Assembly (NCBI GenBank): GCA_963824095.1
Contig: CAWGNS010000008.1
Span: 2,232,001-2,296,000 of the forward strand
DNA length: 64,000 nucleotides
Source of the DNA: JBBDWJ01 sp963824095
GTDB lineage: Bacteria; Acidobacteriota; Terriglobia; Bryobacterales; UBA6623
Reading direction: 5' to 3'
How positions within the stretch are numbered: position 1 is the stretch's first letter; each line of letters starts with the position of its first letter. Under the pieces are notes generated by a model, which was not told the DNA's origin, did no database searches, and was given only the letters and a program-made list of their open reading frames with translations. Positions 58,469 to 64,000 of this stretch are shown in pieces. A program made the translations under genes and the position numbers.

Positions 58469-60400
58469 TCACAGAATCACGCGGGAATCTCCCACCCGGC
58501 GCGTGATCTTCTCGCGATCCAGATACTCCAGCAGAGGGATGGCGTACTTGCGGCTGATGCCGGCCAGGTCCTTGAACTCGGGGACGTTGAGTCGATCCGA
58601 CTGCTGCTTGTGGCGGGCTAGGGCTTGTTTCAACCCGGCGATCGATTCGGCGTGGAACACCAGGTCGTCGCTGACCCGCACCAGAATGCCCTCGCGCAGC
58701 AACACTTGCAGAAGCTTTCCCGCGCGCCGGGGATCGATCGTCAGCTTCGGCAGAAAATCGCGCAACCCGGGAACCTGCAAGCCGGCCTGCTGAAACGCCG
58801 CAACCATCTTGTCGCGGGCTTCCTTTTCGTCTTCCCGCAACACAATACGGTGCGCGGCCAGGCGCACCAGTTCGCTTTCCAGGGCGATCTTGCGCTCCTG
58901 GGCCAGGCGCGCCAGCAGCGCCTCGACGAAAAAGACGGGCGCCTTGGGGAAGACGCTGCTGCGCATGGCTTCCTTGGGCGCGCCATGGGACAGCGGGTTC
59001 TGGCGGTGAAAGAGCGTCAGGAACTCGATTGCCGCGGCGGCGGACTCGCCCAGCGTAGCGGCGTGCGCCAGCCACAGCGGCTCGCCGGCGATGCGCACGG
59101 CGGAGCCCTTGCGCTCGAGAGCCGCGAGCGCCGTTTGCAGGGTTTCCGTGGACCACGCGGTTCGCGTGATGACCTCCTCGCCGCCCACGCCGAATGGCGA
59201 TTCCCGCAGCAGCACGTCGAGGCTGCGTTCCGGATCGCCTGCCGCGAAAACCTGCAGCGCTCCGATGCGTGATTTGAGCGCGCGGCGCAGGGGCGGCAGC
59301 GAGTCCAGCACCCTTCCACCGCCGATGGTGATCAGCGGCGAGAACTGCCGCGCGATGAAGCGGTCCCCCGGCAGCAAGAGCAGCGCTTTTTCCGTTTCGA
59401 TGCGCGCAAAGGTCTGCTCGCCGGGCTTGAGCCGCGGGCGCTGATCGTGAAAGCGAACCTTGGCCACGGTCTCTGCCGTACCGCAGTGGAAGTGCAGCGG
59501 CGCGCCATGCTTGAGCGGCTTGGCGGAAGGTAGCAGGGTCAACAGGCAATCGATGGCGCGCGTCGGCTGGAAGCGGCCCGGCGCCGCCAGCGCCATGCCG
59601 CGTTCGAGTTCCTCGACATCGACGCCGGCGAGATTCGCCGCCGTCCTCTGGCCGGCGATGGCGCGCGGACTGGCCTGGCCGTGGACCTGGATTCCCCGAA
59701 CCCGCGCGCGGCGGCCCGAGGGATGGATCTCGACTTCCGACTCCACCTCGAGCGAGCCCGAAACCAGCGTACCCGTCACCACCGTGCCGAAGCCCCTCAT
59801 CGCAAAGGCGCGGTCGATCGGCAGCCGGAAGTGCCCAGCCCCGTTTTTGGGCGCGATGGTTGCGGCCTTCTCCCGCAAAACAGCCCGGAGCTGATCGAGG
59901 CCCTGGCCCGTCTTGGCGCTCACCGCGATCAGCGGCGCGCCTGCCAGAAACGACCCGGCGAGGTAGTCTTCGACCTCCATCCGGACCAGGTCGAGCAACT
60001 CCGCTTCGACCAGGTCGGCTTTGGTCAGCACAACAAGCCCCTGGCGGATGTCGAGCAGCCGGCAGATATCGAAGTGCTCGCGCGTCTGCGGCATGATCGA
60101 CTCGTCGGCGGCGATCACCAACAGCAGCAGGTCGATACCGCCCGCGCCGGCCAGCATGTTCTTGACGAACCGCTCGTGGCCGGGTACGTCGATGAAACCC
60201 AGCCGCAGGCCCGAACCCAGATCGAGGTGGGCGAACCCGAGATCAATCGTGATGCCGCGCCGCTTTTCCTCTTCCCAGCGGTCGGCGTCGATGCCGGTCA
60301 GCGCCTTTACCAGCGCGGTTTTGCCGTGATCGATGTGACCCGCGGTGCCAACGATGATGTGTTTTCCCGGCAAAAGTGATTCCGCCCGCTGCTTCGTCAC
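58469..60400 (-). CDS. selB: Selenocysteine-specific elongation factor SelB
   Basis: The 643-residue GTPase delivers Sec-tRNA to recoded UGA codons with a SECIS RNA. GTPase motifs are complete: GTAGHIDHGKTALVKALTG, RRGITIDLGFAHLD, IDVPGHERFVKNMLAGAGGI and VLTKADLVEAELLD. Beta-barrel domains II and III follow. Four C-terminal winged helices bind the SECIS hairpin (for example VPGLRDFLPKLTIDPRRAGK and EFKDLAGISRKYAIPLLEYL). SelA, SelD and the Sec-tRNA gene are not in this window. The presence of SelB shows that the organism probably makes selenoproteins. Confidence 0.95.
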   Translation of the reverse strand: MTKQRAESLLPGKHIIVGTAGHIDHGKTALVKALTGIDADRWEEEKRRGITIDLGFAHLDLGSGLRLGFIDVPGHERFVKNMLAGAGGIDLLLLVIAADESIMPQTREHFDICRLLDIRQGLVVLTKADLVEAELLDLVRMEVEDYLAGSFLAGAPLIAVSAKTGQGLDQLRAVLREKAATIAPKNGAGHFRLPIDRAFAMRGFGTVVTGTLVSGSLEVESEVEIHPSGRRARVRGIQVHGQASPRAIAGQRTAANLAGVDVEELERGMALAAPGRFQPTRAIDCLLTLLPSAKPLKHGAPLHFHCGTAETVAKVRFHDQRPRLKPGEQTFARIETEKALLLLPGDRFIARQFSPLITIGGGRVLDSLPPLRRALKSRIGALQVFAAGDPERSLDVLLRESPFGVGGEEVITRTAWSTETLQTALAALERKGSAVRIAGEPLWLAHAATLGESAAAAIEFLTLFHRQNPLSHGAPKEAMRSSVFPKAPVFFVEALLARLAQERKIALESELVRLAAHRIVLREDEKEARDKMVAAFQQAGLQVPGLRDFLPKLTIDPRRAGKLLQVLLREGILVRVSDDLVFHAESIAGLKQALARHKQQSDRLNVPEFKDLAGISRKYAIPLLEYLDREKITRRVGDSRVIL

Positions 60401-60466
60401 GGAAGCATCTCATGTTAGCCCATGGGTTGTTCGGAGGCCGAGGGTGCGAGAAAAGAGGCGTCGAGA

Positions 60467-60707
60467 CGCGAAACAGAGCCGCAGGCGTAAGCCGGCGGGC
60501 CGAAGCGGGTCGAAACTGGAGACGAAGCGGCGGAAAGGAAGCGCAAAAAGGAGGGCCGGGAAACAAGTTGCGTGGCTCCGAAGACGAAATCACTTCCTGC
60601 CTTTACGGGGCGTCGACCGGCAGAACCCGGGCGGGCCCAACGTGCCTTGTCCCCCGGGGTTTGTGCCGCTTCGGCCCGCCGCCTTACGCCTGCGGCTCTG
60701 TTTCGCG
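60467..60707. repeat. Paired inverted-repeat element, copy 3
   Basis: 42-base arms, 60467-60508 (starting CGCGAAACAGAGCCGCAGGC) and 60666-60707, are inverted with one mismatch and separated by 157 bases. The CAGAGCCGCAGGCGT core matches the elements at 30592-30737 and 37295-37394. It fills most of the 352-base gap between selB and murA; no gene was seen in it. Confidence 0.8.
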
Positions 60708-60752
60708 AATCGTTGTTTTTTGCCGCCGCGCCCGCTTCACGGCCGCTTCGAC

Positions 60753-62008
<1,256 letters not shown>

Positions 62009-62009
<1 letters not shown>

Positions 62010-63172
62010 CAGTTTGCCTCGACCCCGCGCACAAAGACCCGCTGAATCTGGAACGAATCGTCCATGACGATGAGGTCGGCGTCGGCGCCGGGAGTCAGAC
62101 TGCCCTTGCGGCCTTCGAGCCCCATCAACTGCGCGGTGTTGAGGGTGGCCATGCGGATGGCTTCGGCCAGCGGCACACCGACCAGCTTGTGCATGTTGCG
62201 GACGGCGCGGTCGAGCGTCAGCACGCTGCCGGCCAGCGCACCTTCGTAGCGGCACACGCCGCCGGCGACATCGACGTGCAGCCCGCCAACCTGGTAGTTG
62301 CCGTCCGGCATGCCCACGGCCGAGATGCCATCCGAGATCAACACGATGCCGTCGCGGCCCTTGCACTTGTAGAGCAGCTCCATTGCTTTGACGTCGACGT
62401 GAACACCGTCGGCGATCAGCTCCGCCATGACGCGCGCGTCGGTGAGAACCGCGCCGATCACCCCCGGGTCGCGATGCCCGAACGGCCGCATGGCATTGAA
62501 CATGTGCGTGGCCTGCCGCGCGCCCATCTCCACCGCCTTCTCGGCTTCGGCGAAGGTCGAGTCGGTGTGGCCGATCGAGGGGTGAACGCCACTGTCGAGC
62601 ATCTCGCGCATCACCTCCGGCGCCCCCGCCAACTCCGGCGCAATGGTCATGATGCGCAGCCGCCCGCCGGCCGCTTTCGCGAACGCCTGGTAGGCCTCGA
62701 GCGTGGGTTCGACGATATAGGGCGGCGGATGCACCCCGCGCCGCTTGACGCTGATGTAGGGGCCTTCCATATGGATGCCGAGCGGCTGCGACGCCCCGGT
62801 CGCTTTCCCCTCCACCTGATCGATGTAGCCCGCCAGGAACTCGACCGCGCGCCGGATGCTTTCGGTCGGCGCGGTGACCGTCGTCGGGTAGTAAGAGGTG
62901 GTGCCGAATTTCGCCAGCACCTTGCAGACCGTGTCGAGCGCCTCGCGATCGGGCTGCATCACGTCGCGGCCCCCGGCGCCGTGGTTATGCGTGTCGATGA
63001 ACCCGGGCGCGACGAACCCGCTCTCCACGCGAATCTCGCGCGCTCCCGAAGGCACACGGACCTGTTCGCGCTTACCGACCGCCGTGATGCGTTCGTCTTC
63101 GAACAGAACCACGCCGTCGGAAATGGGGTCGGGGGTGTAGATGGCTTTTGCGATCAGAGCTGTTTGAGACAT
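62009..63172 (-). CDS. nagA: N-acetylglucosamine-6-phosphate deacetylase
   Basis: The 387-residue amidohydrolase removes acetate from GlcNAc-6-phosphate. Landmarks are GFIDTHNHGAGGRDVM with HxHG-like metal ligands, HMEGPYISVKRRGVHPP, IGHTDSTFAEAEKAVEMGAR, ATHMFNAMRPFGHRDPGVIG and ISDGISAVGMPDGNY with the catalytic Asp. It is the middle gene of the minus-strand set murQ-nagA-murA. With MurQ it supports recycling of MurNAc and GlcNAc from the cell wall. Confidence 0.96.
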
Positions 63173-63311
63173 AACTGCTGCTTGAAACCCATGCTGCTGG
63201 TATCACTGCGGCTGGGTACCGCACCTTGCGCCAACAGAGCCGCACGCGCAAGCAAGCGGTGGCTTGGCCAACCTCAACCGGCCGGCGGACGCGAGTGTTT
63301 CCCGGCCCTCT

Positions 63312-64000
63312 CTAGCGGCTGGAACCCGATTGGCCGTCCAGTTTGGGATTTGGTGGAACGCGGTGGCGTTGTCCAGCCGCTCCGAGCGCCCTCCAGAGGT
63401 TGTCCCCGGCCGCTTTCAGGGACTCTTGCGCCTCGACCCGGCCGATGCGAAGCTTCACCATCAGGACTGCCAGGCGCACGTCTTTTCCGGAGGCCGCAAT
63501 CGCGCGCGCGGCGTCCTCGCTGGAGCAGCCGGTGACTTCCACCAGGATGCGCCGGGCGCGGTCGACCAGCTTCTCGTTCTTGAGCTGCAGGTTGACCATC
63601 AGGTTGCCCAGCACGTAGCCCATTTTCACCATCAGCCCGGTCGAGAGCATGTTCAGGACCAGCTTTTGGGCGGTGCCGCTCTTGAGCCGCGTGGACCCGG
63701 TGATCACCTCGGGCCCGACCACCGGCGTGATGGCGATATCGACGTGGCGGGCAAGCTCGGAATCGGGATTGGTGGTCAGCCCCACGGTGAGCGCGCCCAG
63801 GGCCTTGGCGTAGTCCACCGCGCCGAGCACGTAGGGAGTGCGCCCGCTGGCGGTGATGCCGACGACCGCGTCGTCCGGGGTAATCCCGCGCCGTTCCAGG
63901 TCCGCCGCGCCGGCTTCGGGTTGATCTTCGCTGGCCTCGGTGGCGCGCACCACGGCGCCGTCGCCCCCGGCGATCACGCCCTGCACGCGGTCGGGTGGCA
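63312..64000 (-). CDS. murQ: N-acetylmuramic acid 6-phosphate etherase MurQ (5' end outside window)
   Basis: The 225 or so visible residues are the C-terminal part of MurQ, a SIS-domain lyase that splits MurNAc-6-phosphate into GlcNAc-6-phosphate and lactate for cell-wall recycling. The frame is open to the window edge (PPDRVQGVIAGGDGAVVRAT). VGITASGRTPYVLGAVDYAK is the sugar-phosphate binding segment and TGSTRLKSGTAQKLVLNMLS is the MurQ signature, followed by GYVLGNLMVNLQLKNEKLVD. The product GlcNAc-6-phosphate is the substrate of NagA, encoded 139 bases downstream. The end carries a short tail (NPKLDGQSGSSR). Confidence 0.95.
   Translation of the reverse strand, partial: PPDRVQGVIAGGDGAVVRATEASEDQPEAGAADLERRGITPDDAVVGITASGRTPYVLGAVDYAKALGALTVGLTTNPDSELARHVDIAITPVVGPEVITGSTRLKSGTAQKLVLNMLSTGLMVKMGYVLGNLMVNLQLKNEKLVDRARRILVEVTGCSSEDAARAIAASGKDVRLAVLMVKLRIGRVEAQESLKAAGDNLWRALGAAGQRHRVPPNPKLDGQSGSSR

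Overview
This G+C-rich window reads as part of a chromosome of an Acidobacteriota member, probably Bryobacterales/Solibacter-like. That assignment is inference from gene content: a BlaI repressor with an M56 sensor carrying carboxypeptidase-regulatory and TonB-C domains, an alternative complex III-type quinol oxidoreductase operon, a GldA/GldFG/DUF4340 ABC export cluster, a PhoPQ-activated pathogenicity-related protein, and SelB. I saw no phage, IS, CRISPR, rRNA or tRNA genes. Coding density is high, and almost all long overlapping antisense ORFs are shadows of high-GC genes.

Layout. 1-2.9 kb: an eIF2B-like protein cut by the left edge, then blaI-blaR1-type regulation with a clear nested-palindrome operator. 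3-6.4 kb: two secreted enzyme-like genes facing each other, both frameshifted. 6.4-11.3 kb: a minus-strand run of Tag, an AlkP-superfamily phosphodiesterase, a PqqD-like/GT2 fusion and an HExxH lipoprotein. 11.6-15 kb: hsp20 and clpB. 15-20.8 kb: respiratory operon actA-B1-B2-C-D-E, with a split B subunit. 21.2-26.1 kb: Gld-type ABC exporter. 26.5-30.5 kb: a 23-residue-repeat coiled-coil membrane protein and an M19 dipeptidase. 30.7 kb: MscS channel.

32.1-34.9 kb: a cysteine-synthesis unit (CysM, JAMM peptidase, and a sulfur carrier-E1-rhodanese fusion). 35.2-37.2 kb: groESL with a strong terminator. 37.4-42.6 kb: an unknown gene, a Na/Pi symporter, TtcA, a Gfo/Idh oxidoreductase and PyrF. 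42.9-48.7 kb: rpmI-rplT-pheS-pheT, a ZapB-like protein, ZapA and YmdB. 48.8-51.8 kb: thyA-folA and AsmA. 52.1-53.9 kb: DUF3037 and a frameshifted HipA-like kinase. 54-57.4 kb: glgC, rpsU and mtaB. 57.7-64 kb: an unknown HELEH protein, SelB, then nagA-murA and a partial murQ (cell-wall amino sugar metabolism).

The most interesting items are: (1) a ubiquitin-like sulfur carrier fused in front of its own activating enzyme, leaving its diglycine internal, next to a JAMM peptidase and CysM; (2) an alternative complex III-like operon with separate B1 and B2 genes, a four-cysteine cluster motif in B1, and no ActF; (3) four gene breaks that all need removal of exactly one base; (4) a family of paired inverted-repeat elements in intergenic gaps; (5) a PqqD-like/glycosyltransferase fusion beside a phosphodiesterase.
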